Below the pieces are notes generated by a model that saw only the letters and a program-made list of their open reading frames with translations, ran no database searches and was not told the DNA's origin. The translations under genes and the position numbers were made by a program. Of a stretch of 64,000 nucleotides of DNA, positions 1 to 17,692 are shown one piece after another. The stretch covers positions 4,254,501 to 4,318,500 of the forward strand of contig NZ_CP043626.1 in the NCBI RefSeq assembly GCF_008807415.1, given 5' to 3'. The DNA is from Pseudomonas denitrificans (nom. rej.). GTDB lineage: Bacteria; Pseudomonadota; Gammaproteobacteria; Pseudomonadales; Pseudomonadaceae. Numbering within the stretch: the first letter of the stretch is position 1; each line of letters starts with the position of its first letter.

Positions 1-1
1 C

Positions 2-1624
<1,623 letters not shown>

Positions 1625-1825
1625 GTCGTTCAATTGACTACCCTCTGAAGCCGGCTCCGCCCTGGAAACCGCTTCTCACGACGGCCAGACTCCTTCCGGC
1701 CAAAATTACTACACAACGCCCGCCGCCAGGCAGGCGCCGTCTGTAACCCTTTATGAACCCCGGCTTTCACCGGTACAAGCAAAACCTGCAAGGCATAGAC
1801 CAGAAGCCTGCCCAATCATTCCAGT

Positions 1826-2449
1826 CTAGGCGCCGCGAAAGCCCCGTGCGAGCAGATACTGCTCCCGCGAACGGTCGCGGGACGACAGCGGTTTGCGCAT
1901 CTGCACCTTCTCGAAGTTCTCGCGAACCATCTTGTGATAAGCGTCGAAACCCTCACCCTGGAAAATCTTGATCAGGAAATCACCGCCCGGACGCAGTACA
2001 CGGGTGCACAGGTCCAGGGCCAGCTCGCAGAGGAACATCGCACGAGGCATGTCCACGGCGGGCAGTCCACTCATATTGGGGGCCATATCGGAAATCACAA
2101 GGTCTACCGGATTTTCTCCGATGGCCTCGAGCAACTGGGCAAAGACCTCGTCCTCGGTGAAGTCACCCTGGATGAAGGTGACGTCCGGGATGCTGTCCAT
2201 CGGCAGGATGTCCGACGCGATCAGGGTGCCCTTGTCGCCGATCACCCGGCTGGTGACCTGCGACCAGCCGCCCGGCGCCGCGCCGAGGTCGACCACGGTC
2301 ATGCCGGGGCGCAGGATGCGATCCTTCTCCTGGATTTCCAGCAGTTTGTAGCTGGCACGCGAGCGATAGCCGTCGCGCTGTGCCATCTTCACGTAAGGAT
2401 CGTCGAAATGTTCTTTCAGCCAGCGATGGCTAGTCTTGGAACGGGCCAC
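1826..2449 (-). CDS. rlmE: 23S rRNA (uridine2552-2'-O)-methyltransferase RlmE
   Basis: Also called FtsJ/RrmJ. It methylates the 2'-OH of U2552 in the 23S rRNA A-loop using S-adenosylmethionine. The 207-residue length is typical. The SAM-binding motif [14 protein letters not shown] and the catalytic K-D-K-E set of the family are recognisable (for example SDMAPN and [10 protein letters not shown]). It reads leftward toward ftsH and is divergent from yhbY, with a 79-bp shared promoter region. E. coli pairs ftsJ with hflB (ftsH) in the same way, so co-transcription with ftsH is plausible. Confidence 0.97.
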   Translation of the reverse strand: MARSKTSHRWLKEHFDDPYVKMAQRDGYRSRASYKLLEIQEKDRILRPGMTVVDLGAAPGGWSQVTSRVIGDKGTLIASDILPMDSIPDVTFIQGDFTEDEVFAQLLEAIGENPVDLVISDMAPNMSGLPAVDMPRAMFLCELALDLCTRVLRPGGDFLIKIFQGEGFDAYHKMVRENFEKVQMRKPLSSRDRSREQYLLARGFRGA

Positions 2450-2528
2450 GTATTACCTCGTCTGAGCGGCATCCCGGTATAACCGAAACTCGGGTAGAAT
2501 ATCCGCCTTTTTTCCCAGGGGTCAGATT

Positions 2529-2843
2529 ATGGCGCTCTCTCAGGAGCAGAAAAAGCAGTTCAAATCTATCGGGCATCACCTGAAACCCGTATTGACCGTT
2601 GCTGAAAACGGTCTTTCGGAAGGTGTGATGGCCGAGCTTGAGCGTGCGCTCAACGATCATGAACTGATCAAGGTGCAGTTCCGCATCACCGAACGCGACG
2701 ACCGTCGTGCGCTGATCGACGAACTCTGCCAGAACGGCAGCTGCGAACTGGTTCAGTCCATCGGCAAGATGGCGCTGATCTATCGTCGCAATCCCAAGCC
2801 GAACAAGAACCTGTCGAACATCAGCCGCTTCAGCGGCCTCTGA
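2529..2843 (+). CDS. yhbY: YhbY/CRS1-type ribosome assembly RNA-binding protein
   Basis: Small protein of the CRM domain family, which binds pre-50S ribosomal particles. The 104 residues start MALSQEQKKQFKSIGHHLKP and contain the family's basic first helix, the central GL-S(E/D) segment and the IG-hydrophobic strand near residue 83. A plausible -10 box (TAGAAT, 2495-2500) lies about 30 bp before the ATG. The gene is divergent from rlmE, a conserved arrangement in gammaproteobacteria, and convergent with the DUF4149 gene. Confidence 0.93.
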   Translation: MALSQEQKKQFKSIGHHLKPVLTVAENGLSEGVMAELERALNDHELIKVQFRITERDDRRALIDELCQNGSCELVQSIGKMALIYRRNPKPNKNLSNISRFSGL

Positions 2844-2860
2844 CAGTCAAGACCGGCAAC

Positions 2861-2881
2861 GCGGAGCCGGCAAGGCTCCGC
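2861..2881. terminator. GC hairpin between convergent yhbY and the DUF4149 gene
   Basis: Perfect 8-bp inverted repeat GCGGAGCC/GGCTCCGC around a GGCAA loop, placed in the 42-bp gap between two convergent genes. There is no T-run on either side, so it is only a weak intrinsic-terminator candidate. Confidence 0.4.
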
Positions 2882-2885
2882 CGCG

Positions 2886-3320
2886 TCAGTTCCGCTCGTC
2901 CCGCCCGGGCGCCGGCTGCAACACCAGCAGCAAGCCACACAGCGCCACCACCAGGTAGTTGAACAGCAGCCAGCGCTGAGCATCCGGCGCTACCTGGCGC
3001 ACCACGAAATAAGCCGCCGCCATCACCAGCACGGTCAGCAGCAACTGCCCCCGCGTTTCACGGGTGAAGGCAGCGAACCCGCGCGCCTGCCAGAGCACCA
3101 GAGCCTGGAGCAGCACGCAGAAACCGGCGAAGCCCAGCAGCAATGGCTTCAGCGCGTCGGCGACGGCCTCCACCAGCAGTGGCGCCAGGCCGATCTTGTC
3201 CAGTGCCGGCAACACCACGAACTGAAGCAGCCAGAGGCCGCCGACCCAGAATGTCTGGGCCAGCAGCCAACTGATGGTGCCTGCGCTCAGGGATTGCCGA
3301 TCAGGCGTGGCGGACTTCAA
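2886..3320 (-). CDS. DUF4149-type small inner-membrane protein
   Basis: 144-residue hydrophobic protein with about four membrane segments (near residues 15-40, 50-75, 90-108 and 115-135) and a short polar tail. The sequence resembles the DUF4149 family, whose role is unknown. Its ATG lies inside the end of greA (20-bp overlap), so the two are probably translated from one mRNA. A start further downstream would remove the overlap but cut into the first hydrophobic stretch. PAO1 carries an equivalent gene at this place next to greA. Confidence 0.8.
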   Translation of the reverse strand: MKSATPDRQSLSAGTISWLLAQTFWVGGLWLLQFVVLPALDKIGLAPLLVEAVADALKPLLLGFAGFCVLLQALVLWQARGFAAFTRETRGQLLLTVLVMAAAYFVVRQVAPDAQRWLLFNYLVVALCGLLLVLQPAPGRDERN

Positions 3321-3773
3321 CGATCTCGTACTCGACGTCGCCGCCCGGAGTCTTGACCAGAACAGCGTCGCCTTCAGTCTTGCCGATCAGCGCACGGGCG
3401 ATCGGCGAGTTGACCGAGATCTTGCTGTTCTTGATGTCCGCCTCGTCGTCGCCGACGATCTGGTAGGTCACCGTCTCGTCGGTCTCGACGTTGGCGATAT
3501 CGACGGTGGTGCCGAAGATCACCTTGCCGCTGTGCGGAATGGTGGTCACGTCGATGATCTGCGCGTTGGACAGCTTGGCCTCGATGTCGCGGATGCGAGC
3601 TTCGGACATGCCCTGCTGTTCACGGGCCGCATGGTATTCGGCGTTTTCCTTGAGGTCGCCCAGTTCACGCGCTTCGGCGATGGCCTGGGTGATCTGCGGG
3701 CGCAGAACGGTCTTCAGGTACTTCAGTTCTTCTTCCAGGGCGCGAGAGCCCTGGACGGTCATTGGAAATTTGC

Positions 3774-3777
<4 letters not shown>
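3301..3777 (-). CDS. greA: Transcription elongation factor GreA
   Basis: Rescues backtracked RNA polymerase by stimulating cleavage of the nascent transcript. The 158 residues show the N-terminal coiled coil, with the acidic tip residues D41 and E44 ([11 protein letters not shown]) that reach the polymerase active site, and the C-terminal globular FKBP-like domain. It overlaps the end of carB by 4 bp (ATGA) and overlaps the next gene at its own end. This makes carA-lysE-carB-greA-DUF4149 one tightly packed leftward transcription unit. Confidence 0.97.
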
Positions 3778-6995
<3,218 letters not shown>

Positions 6996-7014
6996 GGGAC
7001 TCTCGTTGCAATAT

Positions 7015-7671
7015 TCAGGAAAGGGTTGCGCTGGCCAGCTTCACGCCAAAGCCGACGAACAGGGCGCCGACGCCACTCGAGGCGCCGGCAGCCAGCCGCT
7101 GCCGCCGACGGAACCAGGCCGCCAGACGCACACCGGAGAAAATCAGGAAACTCAGGTACAGGGCGCTGATGATCTCGAGGATCGTACCCAGCACCAGGAA
7201 CGACAGGCCGGGGTAGGCGTAACCCGGGTCGACGAACTGGATGAAGAAGGAAATGAAGAAGAGGATCGCCTTGGGGTTGGACAGGCTCAGCAGCAGCGCC
7301 TTGCGGAACGGCTGGTTGACGTCCACTTCCTTCGCCGGCGCGGCGGCTGCCTCCAGCGGGTTGCGCAGCTTCTGCCAACCACCGCGGAGCATGCCGATCC
7401 CCAGATAGAACAGGTACGCGGCGCCGACGTACTTCAGGCCCAGGAACAGCATCGGCTCGGCCTTGAGGACCGAGGCAATACCCAGCGCCGACAGGAACAT
7501 CAGGATCGCATCACCGAGGAACACCGCACTCGCCGCCCGGTAGCCCGAAGCCACGCCGCGCTGGGCGGCGGTGGCGAGGACGAACAGCGAGTTCGGCCCC
7601 GGCAGCAGGACGATGAACAACGTACCCAGGACGTAGGTCCAGAGATCGGTGATTCCCAGGGTCGGCATCAT
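7015..7671 (-). CDS. LysE/RhtB-family amino acid exporter (LeuE-like) inside the car operon
   Basis: 218-residue membrane protein with about six hydrophobic segments and the family signature [17 protein letters not shown] near residue 23. LysE/RhtB proteins export amino acids, and closeness to E. coli LeuE (YeaS) is suggested by the sequence style. It sits 19 bp upstream of carB and 26 bp downstream of carA, so it is co-transcribed with the carbamoyl-phosphate synthase subunits. The substrate is not shown by the sequence. Two adjacent ATGs (MMPTLG) leave the exact start uncertain by one codon. Confidence 0.88.
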   Translation of the reverse strand: MMPTLGITDLWTYVLGTLFIVLLPGPNSLFVLATAAQRGVASGYRAASAVFLGDAILMFLSALGIASVLKAEPMLFLGLKYVGAAYLFYLGIGMLRGGWQKLRNPLEAAAAPAKEVDVNQPFRKALLLSLSNPKAILFFISFFIQFVDPGYAYPGLSFLVLGTILEIISALYLSFLIFSGVRLAAWFRRRQRLAAGASSGVGALFVGFGVKLASATLS

Positions 7672-7697
7672 CTTCTTCTACCTCTTCGAGCTCGTAC

Positions 7698-8834
7698 TCA
7701 GCGGCGCTCGGCCATCGCCGCGATGAAGCGGTCGAACAGCGGAGCCACGTCGTGCGGGCCTGGGCTGGCTTCCGGGTGACCCTGGAAGCTGAAGGCCACC
7801 TTGTCGGTGCGCTCGATGCCCTGCAGGGTACCGTCGAACAGCGACTTGTGGGTGGCGCGCAGGTTGGCCGGCATGCTGCCTTCATCGACCGCGAAACCGT
7901 GGTTCTGGCTGGTGATCATGACCACGCCCGAATCCAGATCCTGCACCGGGTGGTTGGCACCGTGGTGGCCGTGGCCCATCTTCAGGGTCTTGGCGCCGGA
8001 GGCCAGGGCCAGCAGCTGGTGGCCGAGGCAGATGCCGAAGACCGGGATCTCGGTATCGAGGAACTCGCGGATGGCCTGGATGGCGTAGTCGCACGGCTCG
8101 GGGTCGCCAGGGCCGTTGGAGAGGAAGATGCCGTCCGGGTTCAGGGCGAGCACTTCGCTGGCCGGAGTCTGTGCCGGCACCACGGTCAGGCGGCAGCCAC
8201 GGGCAACCAGCATGCGCAGGATGTTCAGCTTGACCCCGAAATCGTAGGCGACCACATGGTACGGCAAGTCGGCGGCGGCGATTTCCGGATGGCTGTCGGT
8301 TTCCAGGTTCCACACGCTGGAACGCCACTCGTAACGCTCGGTGGAGGAAACGACCTTGGCCAGGTCCATGCCTTTCAGGCCCGGGAAGCCGCGCGCCAGT
8401 TCGAGGGCTTTTTCCTCGGTGGCGTCGTCGCCAGCCAGGATGCAGCCGTTCTGCGAACCTTTCTCGCGCAGGATACGGGTCAGGCGGCGGGTATCGATGC
8501 CGGCGATGGCAACGGTGCCGCTCTCTTTCAGGTAGTCCGGCAGGGACTGCTTGTCGCGCCAGCTGCTGGAGAGCAGCGGCAGGTCACGGATGATCAGGCC
8601 GGCAGCCCAGACCTTGTTCGACTCGGCGTCTTCAGGCGTAGTGCCGGTGTTGCCGATGTGCGGGTAGGTCAGGGTGACGATCTGTTGGGCGTAGGAAGGA
8701 TCGGTGAGGATTTCCTGGTAGCCGGTCATGGCGGTGTTGAACACCACCTCTCCGACGGTCTGGCCGTCGGCGCCGATGGCTTCACCGCGAAAAACGCTGC
8801 CGTCGGCAAGTGCAAGTATGGCTGGCTTAGTCAA
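7698..8834 (-). CDS. carA: Carbamoyl-phosphate synthase small (glutaminase) subunit, TTG start
   Basis: Hydrolyses glutamine and channels ammonia to CarB. The class I amidotransferase domain fills the C-terminal half, with nucleophile motif [13 protein letters not shown] and the [12 protein letters not shown] segment that holds the catalytic His-Glu pair. I chose the TTG at 8832-8834 because a strong ribosome-binding site (GGGAGG) lies just before it. The resulting 378-residue protein begins (M)[11 protein letters not shown] like its Pseudomonas relatives. An upstream ATG at 8897 would add 21 residues that look unconserved and run into a hairpin. Regulatory dyads and a terminator-like hairpin lie upstream. 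Confidence 0.97.
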   Translation of the reverse strand: MTKPAILALADGSVFRGEAIGADGQTVGEVVFNTAMTGYQEILTDPSYAQQIVTLTYPHIGNTGTTPEDAESNKVWAAGLIIRDLPLLSSSWRDKQSLPDYLKESGTVAIAGIDTRRLTRILREKGSQNGCILAGDDATEEKALELARGFPGLKGMDLAKVVSSTERYEWRSSVWNLETDSHPEIAAADLPYHVVAYDFGVKLNILRMLVARGCRLTVVPAQTPASEVLALNPDGIFLSNGPGDPEPCDYAIQAIREFLDTEIPVFGICLGHQLLALASGAKTLKMGHGHHGANHPVQDLDSGVVMITSQNHGFAVDEGSMPANLRATHKSLFDGTLQGIERTDKVAFSFQGHPEASPGPHDVAPLFDRFIAAMAERR

Positions 8835-8880
8835 GAAGACCTCCCGTAGTTCAAGCCTGGCTGGGCGTGCGCAGATTGTA

Positions 8881-8920
8881 AAAAAGCGGGATGACATCAG
8901 AAGAAGTCATCCCGCTTTTT
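8881..8920 (-). terminator. Strong hairpin plus T-run between dapB and carA (dapB terminator or car leader attenuator)
   Basis: Perfect 15-bp inverted repeat AAAAAGCGGGATGAC/GTCATCCCGCTTTTT with a 10-nt loop. Read leftward it ends in TTTTT, a textbook intrinsic terminator, 46 bp before the carA TTG. It can end dapB transcripts. If car transcription starts upstream of it, it would have to be read through, making it a leader attenuator. A TACAAT hexamer immediately follows the stem on the minus strand (8876-8881) and could instead be the car -10. Confidence 0.85.
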
Positions 8921-8941
8921 ATGTGATCATGCTGCGCTACT

Positions 8942-8983
8942 TTTAGTGGACACACTAAAGCTGTAGTTTACAGAAATGCGACA
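8942..8983 (-). promoter_or_regulatory. Dyads and ArgR-like half-site upstream of carA
   Basis: Two adjacent inverted repeats are visible: TTTAGTG-GACA-CACTAAA (8942-8959) and CTGTA-GTT-TACAG (8961-8973). On the minus strand TGTCGC-N8-AA (8983-8968) fits the half-site reported for P. aeruginosa ArgR, which is known to repress car. Only one good half-site is seen, so the ArgR assignment is tentative. Confidence 0.4.
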
Positions 8984-9021
8984 TCATGGTCCACCTTTTG
9001 CACGACGTACGGCCATGCCAC

Positions 9022-11038
<2,017 letters not shown>

Positions 11039-11111
11039 AAATTCTTTGCACCTTGAAAACCTTTCCCCCAGACACGCCAACGCGGGAGCAAGCCCCCGCG
11101 TGACGTTTCAT

Positions 11112-11137
11112 GCGCACCGACACGCTGGTCGGTGCGC
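11112..11137. other. Perfect hairpin in the dnaK-dnaJ intergenic spacer
   Basis: GCGCACCGAC (11112-11121) and GTCGGTGCGC (11128-11137) form a 10-bp perfect stem with a 6-nt loop. No T-run follows on the minus strand, so a simple terminator is unlikely. An mRNA processing or stability element that lowers dnaJ relative to dnaK is a reasonable guess. Confidence 0.5.
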
Positions 11138-11160
11138 CGGGGCGGAAGTAAGCACGCGGC

Positions 11161-13077
<1,917 letters not shown>

Positions 13078-13167
13078 ATTTCACTCTCCAGAAATTAGAT
13101 TCCGCGCTGACCCTGTTGCGGGTCTTTGGCTCGGTTGATTACCCAGATGGGGACCGGGTGGTGGATT

Positions 13168-13731
13168 TCAAGCCTTCTCGTCGATCGAAGGCGGAGTTTG
13201 TTCCGGTGCCTTGCTGACCACGACCATGGCCGGACGCAGCAGGCGACCGTTGAGCAGGTAGCCCTTCTGGAACACCTTGACCACGCTGCCCGGCTCGAGA
13301 CGAATGCTCTCTTCCATGGCCATGGCCTGGTGGTGTTCGGGGTTGAACGGCTCGCCGTGCGGGTCGACCGGCTCGAGGTTGTAGCGCTTCAGCGTGTCGT
13401 GGAACATCTTCAGCGTCAGTTCGATGCCTTCACGCATCGGCTTGATCACTTCGTCTTCCGGGTTCGACATCTCCAGCGCGCGCTCGAGGGTATCGACGAT
13501 CGGCAGCAGGTCGCCGGCGAATTTCTCCAGGGCGAACTTGTGCGCCTTCTCCACGTCCTGCTCGGCACGGCGGCGGACGTTCTGCAGTTCGGCGACGGCG
13601 CGCAGGCTCTGGTCCTTCGCCGCGGCTACCTGTTCTTCCAGTTCCAGCACGCGGGCGTTCAGATCCCCGGTAGCGCCGGTGTCCGGCTGCTCGTTGAACT
13701 GGGAATCCTGAGTCTGTTGTTCTTCAGACAT
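13168..13731 (-). CDS. grpE: Nucleotide exchange factor GrpE
   Basis: Releases ADP from DnaK. The 187-residue protein has an acidic, glutamine-rich N-terminus, a long coiled-coil helix (about residues 25-90) and a C-terminal beta domain containing NPEHHQAM and [18 protein letters not shown], typical of GrpE. It is the first gene of the heat-shock unit. A near-consensus sigma32 promoter lies 72-99 bp upstream of the ATG. Confidence 0.97.
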   Translation of the reverse strand: MSEEQQTQDSQFNEQPDTGATGDLNARVLELEEQVAAAKDQSLRAVAELQNVRRRAEQDVEKAHKFALEKFAGDLLPIVDTLERALEMSNPEDEVIKPMREGIELTLKMFHDTLKRYNLEPVDPHGEPFNPEHHQAMAMEESIRLEPGSVVKVFQKGYLLNGRLLRPAMVVVSKAPEQTPPSIDEKA

Positions 13732-13802
13732 GCCACTCTCCTAAAAAAGAAAATAAGCCTTTGAAAACAAGGCGAACCCTATGGTCCGCGGCTCTGCCGT
13801 GT

Positions 13803-13830
13803 ATATGGGGCGGAAATCCCCGAGTTCAAG
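13803..13830 (-). promoter_or_regulatory. Sigma32 (RpoH) heat-shock promoter of grpE-dnaK-dnaJ
   Basis: On the minus strand the -35 CTTGAAC (13830-13824) is followed after 13 bp by the -10 CCCCATAT (13810-13803). This is an almost exact match to the sigma32 consensus CTTGAAA-N13/14-CCCCATNT. Transcription would begin near 13796, about 65 bp before the grpE ATG. Confidence 0.9.
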
Positions 13831-13889
13831 GGCACCCACTTCAGGAGCTCCTCCGGGTGACGAGAGAAAATTGCCAGCGCCTGAAAATA

Positions 13890-13905
13890 CTGTATAAATA
13901 ACCAG
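13890..13905 (+). promoter_or_regulatory. LexA (SOS) box of recN
   Basis: CTG-TATAAATAAC-CAG is a 16-bp match to the CTG-N10-CAG SOS box with the AT-rich centre, 22 bp before the recN ATG. It predicts LexA repression and DNA-damage induction of recN, as in other gammaproteobacteria. Confidence 0.9.
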
Positions 13906-13927
13906 ACCTTTCTGCGGAGCCGCCGCC

Positions 13928-15604
13928 ATGCTGGTTCATCTGTCCGTGCACAACTACGCCATCGTCGAGCACCTCGATCTCGAGCTCGCCGCCGGCATGA
14001 CCGTGATCACCGGCGAAACCGGCGCCGGCAAGTCGATCATGCTCGACGCCCTCGGCCTGGCCCTGGGCGACCGCGCCGACAGCGGCGTGGTCCGCCCAGG
14101 CTCGGACAAGGCCGACATTCTCGCCAGCTTCGATGTCAGCGCGATTGCCGAAGCCCGTGACTGGCTCGCCGAGCGCGATCTGGAGCAGGACGGCCCGTGC
14201 ATCCTGCGCCGGGTGATCACCGCCGAAGGCCGCTCCCGCGCCTACATCAACGGCACGCCCTGCCCGCTGGGCGACCTCAAGCACCTGGGCGAGCTGCTGA
14301 TCGACATCCACAGCCAGCACGAGCACCAGTCACTGCTCAAGGCCGACACCCACCGCCGCCTGCTCGATGAATTCGCCGGCAGCCAGGACCTGGCGCGCCA
14401 GGTGCACCTCGCCGCCCAGCGCTGGAAGCAGACCCGCCAGGAGCTGGACCGCCTGTCGCGCAATGGCGACGAGCAACGCGCCCGCCACCAATTGCTCAGC
14501 TACCAGCTGGAAGAGCTGGAAAACCTCGGCCTGGGTGACAACGAACTGGAGTCGCTGGAAGCCGAACACAAGACCCAGAGCAACGCCGGCAGCCTGATCG
14601 CCGCCTGCCGCCAGGTCGTCGAGTTATGCAGCGAAAGCGATGCCGGCAACGTGCTGTCGGCGCTGACCTCCAGCCTCAACCGCCTCACCGCTTTCCCGAG
14701 CCAGCCGACCGCACTGGGCGAAGCGGTGAACCTGCTTTCCAGCGCGCAGATCCAGGTGGAAGAAGCCATCGGCGAGCTGAACCGCTTCGTCGACCACTTC
14801 GACGCCGACCCGATGCGCCTGCAGCAACTCGAAGAACGCATGGACGCCATCTATAGCCTCGCGCGCAAACACCGCGTGCAGCCCCACGAGCTGCAGGACC
14901 TGCAGCAGCGCCTGCTGGACGAACTGGAAGCGCTGAACGCCGACGACGAAGCCGTGGAGCGCCTGGGCGACGAACTGGCCGCCTACGCCCGCCACTATCA
15001 GGAGAAAGCCGACGAACTCAGCCGCATTCGCCAGGATGCCGCACCGAAGCTGGCCAAGGCCGTGGAAGTGGAGATGCAGCGCCTGGGCATGCCCGGCGGG
15101 CGCTTCGCCATCGAACTGCGCCAGTCCAGCTCGGACGAGCCGCAGGCCAGCGGCCTGGAGCAGCTGGAGTTCCTGGTCAGCGCCAACCCCGGCCAGCCGA
15201 TGAAGGGCTTGGCCAAGGTCGCTTCGGGCGGCGAGTTGTCGCGGATCAGCCTGGCGATCCAGGTGATCACCGCGCAGACCTCGCGCATCCCCACGCTGGT
15301 CTTCGACGAAGTGGACGTCGGCATCGGCGGCCCCACCGCCGAAGTGGTCGGCCAGTTGCTGCGCCGCCTCGGCGATCGCGGCCAGGTGCTGACCGTCACC
15401 CACCTGCCGCAGGTTGCTGCCCAGGGTCACCAGCACCTGTTCGTGCACAAGGACCGCGACACCAGCGAAACCCGCACCGCCGTGGCCAACCTGAAGAAGG
15501 CCGAGCGCATCGAGGAAATCGCCCGCATGCTCGGCGGTGTCGATCTGACCAAGGAGTCCCTGGCCCACGCCCGCAAGATGGTGGATTCGGCCGTACAAGG
15601 CTGA
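13928..15604 (+). CDS. recN: DNA repair protein RecN
   Basis: SMC-like ATPase acting in double-strand break repair. The 558 residues contain Walker A GETGAGKSI near residue 30, two long coiled-coil stretches in the middle, the ABC signature region (ASGGELSRISLAIQ) and Walker B LVFDEVDVGIGG. The start MLVHLSVHNYAIVEHLDLEL is typical. A LexA box lies just upstream, and a bidirectional terminator separates it from convergent fur. Confidence 0.97.
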   Translation: MLVHLSVHNYAIVEHLDLELAAGMTVITGETGAGKSIMLDALGLALGDRADSGVVRPGSDKADILASFDVSAIAEARDWLAERDLEQDGPCILRRVITAEGRSRAYINGTPCPLGDLKHLGELLIDIHSQHEHQSLLKADTHRRLLDEFAGSQDLARQVHLAAQRWKQTRQELDRLSRNGDEQRARHQLLSYQLEELENLGLGDNELESLEAEHKTQSNAGSLIAACRQVVELCSESDAGNVLSALTSSLNRLTAFPSQPTALGEAVNLLSSAQIQVEEAIGELNRFVDHFDADPMRLQQLEERMDAIYSLARKHRVQPHELQDLQQRLLDELEALNADDEAVERLGDELAAYARHYQEKADELSRIRQDAAPKLAKAVEVEMQRLGMPGGRFAIELRQSSSDEPQASGLEQLEFLVSANPGQPMKGLAKVASGGELSRISLAIQVITAQTSRIPTLVFDEVDVGIGGPTAEVVGQLLRRLGDRGQVLTVTHLPQVAAQGHQHLFVHKDRDTSETRTAVANLKKAERIEEIARMLGGVDLTKESLAHARKMVDSAVQG

Positions 15605-15634
15605 CGCATGCCCCCTTGAAAGCCGCACAAACGA

Positions 15635-15660
15635 AAACGGCGACCCGAGGGTCGCCGTTT
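15635..15660. terminator. Bidirectional terminator between recN and fur
   Basis: AAACGGCGACCC and GGGTCGCCGTTT form a 12-bp perfect stem with a very small loop. An A-run on one side and a T-run on the other let it work in both directions for the two convergent genes. Confidence 0.9.
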
Positions 15661-15676
15661 CTGCATCCGCGTACGC

Positions 15677-16081
15677 TTACTTCTTCTTGCGTACGTAGAG
15701 CACCAGGTTGTGATCGACGAGCTCGAAGCCGCGCTCCTTGACGATCTCCTTCTGGCGTTTCTCGATTTCCGAGTCCATGAACTCGATGACTTCGCCGGTA
15801 TCGACGCAGACCATGTGGTCATGGTGACCGCTGTCGGCCAGTTCGAAGACGGCATGGCCGCCATCGAAGTTGTGGCGCACCACCAGGCCGGCGGCTTCGA
15901 ACTGGGTCAGGACGCGGTAGACGGTGGCCAGACCGACGTCTTCACCCGCCTCCATCAGCGCTTTGTAAACATCCTCTGCGCTCATGTGGCGCTGCTCGGC
16001 GGAATCGAGCATCTGGAGGATCTTGACGCGCGGCAGTGTGACCTTAAGTCCGGCTTTGCGCAGTTCGCTATTTTCAACCAT
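15677..16081 (-). CDS. fur: Ferric uptake regulator Fur
   Basis: Iron-responsive repressor. The 134-residue form starts [18 protein letters not shown]. It has the winged-helix DNA-binding half (residues about 1-82, with the [20 protein letters not shown] recognition region) and the dimerisation/metal half, with the [13 protein letters not shown] metal-binding motif near residue 87. Longer in-frame starts would run into the bamE promoter and are not supported. It is divergent from bamE and convergent with recN, the known Pseudomonas fur-omlA layout. Confidence 0.97.
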   Translation of the reverse strand: MVENSELRKAGLKVTLPRVKILQMLDSAEQRHMSAEDVYKALMEAGEDVGLATVYRVLTQFEAAGLVVRHNFDGGHAVFELADSGHHDHMVCVDTGEVIEFMDSEIEKRQKEIVKERGFELVDHNLVLYVRKKK

Positions 16082-16177
16082 GTGTGCTTTCTCGGCGCGG
16101 AATGCTTCGCAGCATCTCTCAATACAGGTATGATCGGGATTTCGTCGCTCAGCCAAGATAGTGGAAGTCACCCCTTG

Positions 16178-16714
16178 ATGCAAAACGCCAAGCTCATGCT
16201 GACCAGTCTCGCTTTCGGGCTGGGACTCGCCGCACTCGCCGGTTGCTCGTTCCCGGGGGTCTACAAGATCGACATCCAGCAGGGCAACGTTGTAACGCAG
16301 GATATGATAGACCAGTTGAAGCCCGGAATGACCCGGCGCCAAGTGCGGTTTATCATGGGCAACCCCCTGATCGTGGATACCTTCCACCCCAATCGCTGGG
16401 ACTACCTCTACAGCATCCAGCCCGGAGGCGGTCAGCGCCAGCAGGAGCGCATGAGCCTGTACTTCGGCGAGAACGACCAGCTGGTCGGTCTGAATGGCGA
16501 CTTCATGCCCGGCGTCAGCCGCGACGAGTCGATCCTCGGCAAGGAAGGCACCCCGGCAACTTCGCCGTCGCAGCCGACCCAGCAGCAGCCCGAACAGCCC
16601 AAGGAAGAACCGGCCAAGCCCGGCTCCGTGGAAGAGCAGATCCAGAAGGAAGTCGACCAGGTGGAAACCGTGCCGGTCCCGACTCCGGAACCGCTGGACA
16701 AGAATCCGCAGTAA
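16178..16714 (+). CDS. bamE: Outer-membrane assembly lipoprotein BamE (OmlA/SmpA)
   Basis: Lipoprotein subunit of the BAM complex that inserts beta-barrel proteins. The 178 residues begin with a type II signal ending in lipobox LAGC (near residue 23). The BamE fold motifs [38 protein letters not shown] and [11 protein letters not shown] follow. A Pro/Gln/Glu-rich tail of about 55 residues makes it longer than E. coli BamE (113 aa), as usual in Pseudomonas. The ATG at 16178 precedes [15 protein letters not shown] strong terminator follows. Confidence 0.96.
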   Translation: MQNAKLMLTSLAFGLGLAALAGCSFPGVYKIDIQQGNVVTQDMIDQLKPGMTRRQVRFIMGNPLIVDTFHPNRWDYLYSIQPGGGQRQQERMSLYFGENDQLVGLNGDFMPGVSRDESILGKEGTPATSPSQPTQQQPEQPKEEPAKPGSVEEQIQKEVDQVETVPVPTPEPLDKNPQ

Positions 16715-16730
16715 GGGATTCGCGCCAACG

Positions 16731-16758
16731 AAAAAGCCCGGCCAATGCCGGGCTTTTT
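16731..16758. terminator. Terminator between bamE and convergent rnfH
   Basis: AAAAAGCCCGGC-CAAT-GCCGGGCTTTTT is a perfect 12-bp stem with flanking A and T runs. It can act in both directions, 17 bp after the bamE stop. Confidence 0.93.
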
Positions 16759-16802
16759 GTTGCCTGCGCTTTCAGCACACAAGAATCAGCAGCGCAGAAG
16801 AT

Positions 16803-17111
16803 TCAGCCGCGCGCTGCCTTGGCCCGCGCAGCCCGCTGCTTGCGTACTTCCTTGGGATCGACGATCAGCGGGCGGTAGATTTCCACTCGCTCGCCCTCCT
16901 CGAGCACACGCTCCTCGGGCCGGGCCACCGCCTTGCCGAAGATACCCAGCGGGCAATCCTGTACATCCAGGCCAGGAAATTGCGCAGCGATGCCCGACAA
17001 CAACACCGCTTCGCGCATCCGCGTGCCGCGCGGAACACTCAGGCGCAGCAGCGCCTGCTTCTCCGGCAACGCGTAGACGACCTCGATGGCGATGCTCGCG
17101 GATTCAGCCAT
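16803..17111 (-). CDS. rnfH: RnfH-family ubiquitin-like protein
   Basis: 102-residue protein of the RnfH family (beta-grasp fold, function unclear), with the conserved start region IAIEVVYALPEKQALLRLSVP and the G-V-FGK segment near residue 56. It overlaps the end of ratA by 8 bp. The ratA-rnfH pair is conserved as an operon in many gammaproteobacteria, usually next to smpB as here. Confidence 0.92.
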   Translation of the reverse strand: MAESASIAIEVVYALPEKQALLRLSVPRGTRMREAVLLSGIAAQFPGLDVQDCPLGIFGKAVARPEERVLEEGERVEIYRPLIVDPKEVRKQRAARAKAARG

Positions 17112-17538
17112 GCAGCTGCTTGGCGCGCTGGCAGAAGGCGTCGACCATGGTGTTCGCCGCCTGGGTGAACAGCGGGCCGAGGGTGGCTTTCACCAGGGCG
17201 CCGGCGTAGTCGAAGGTCAGGTCGAGGGAAATCTTGCAGGCCTTGTCGCCCAGCGCCTTGAAGGTCCACACGCCGTGCAGCTGGGAAAACGGGCCTTCCT
17301 CGAGATTCATCTCGATGCTCTGCCCCGGCACCAGCGCATTACGCGTGGTGAAGCGCTGGGTGATGCTGCCCTTGGCCACGGTCAGCTCGGCGCGCATGGC
17401 CGTATCGCTGGCCTCCAGCACGGTGGAGGCGGAACACCAGGGCAGGAACTCCGGGTAGCGCGCCACATCGTTGACCAGGTCGTACAGCGCCTTCGCCGGA
17501 TAGGGCAGCAGCGCCGAACGCTGGATATGCGTGCTCAT
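17104..17538 (-). CDS. ratA: START-domain protein RatA (COQ10/ribosome association toxin family)
   Basis: 144-residue protein of the polyketide cyclase/START superfamily, with the family motif [18 protein letters not shown] near residue 20. E. coli RatA was described as blocking 70S assembly, while mitochondrial COQ10 homologues bind ubiquinone, so the true role is debated. It is divergent from smpB and overlaps rnfH. Confidence 0.93.
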   Translation of the reverse strand: MSTHIQRSALLPYPAKALYDLVNDVARYPEFLPWCSASTVLEASDTAMRAELTVAKGSITQRFTTRNALVPGQSIEMNLEEGPFSQLHGVWTFKALGDKACKISLDLTFDYAGALVKATLGPLFTQAANTMVDAFCQRAKQLHG

Positions 17539-17677
17539 AGACGTCTCGCTTGGTTGTGGGGCGTTTCATACGCCCGCTGCTCAAAAAAACAGCGCGCATT
17601 GTCCGAGATTAGCCACACACCCTCAAGCTTGCATGCCGTCGCACGTTGTCCCGATAGCGGCGCGGCGAGCGACTCCC

Positions 17678-17683
17678 TATAAT
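17678..17683 (+). promoter_or_regulatory. Candidate -10 box of smpB
   Basis: A perfect TATAAT ends 9 bp before the smpB ATG. A transcript starting 6-7 bp downstream would be almost leaderless. No good -35 hexamer is seen at 17 bp. Confidence 0.4.
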
Positions 17684-17692
17684 GCGCGGCCT

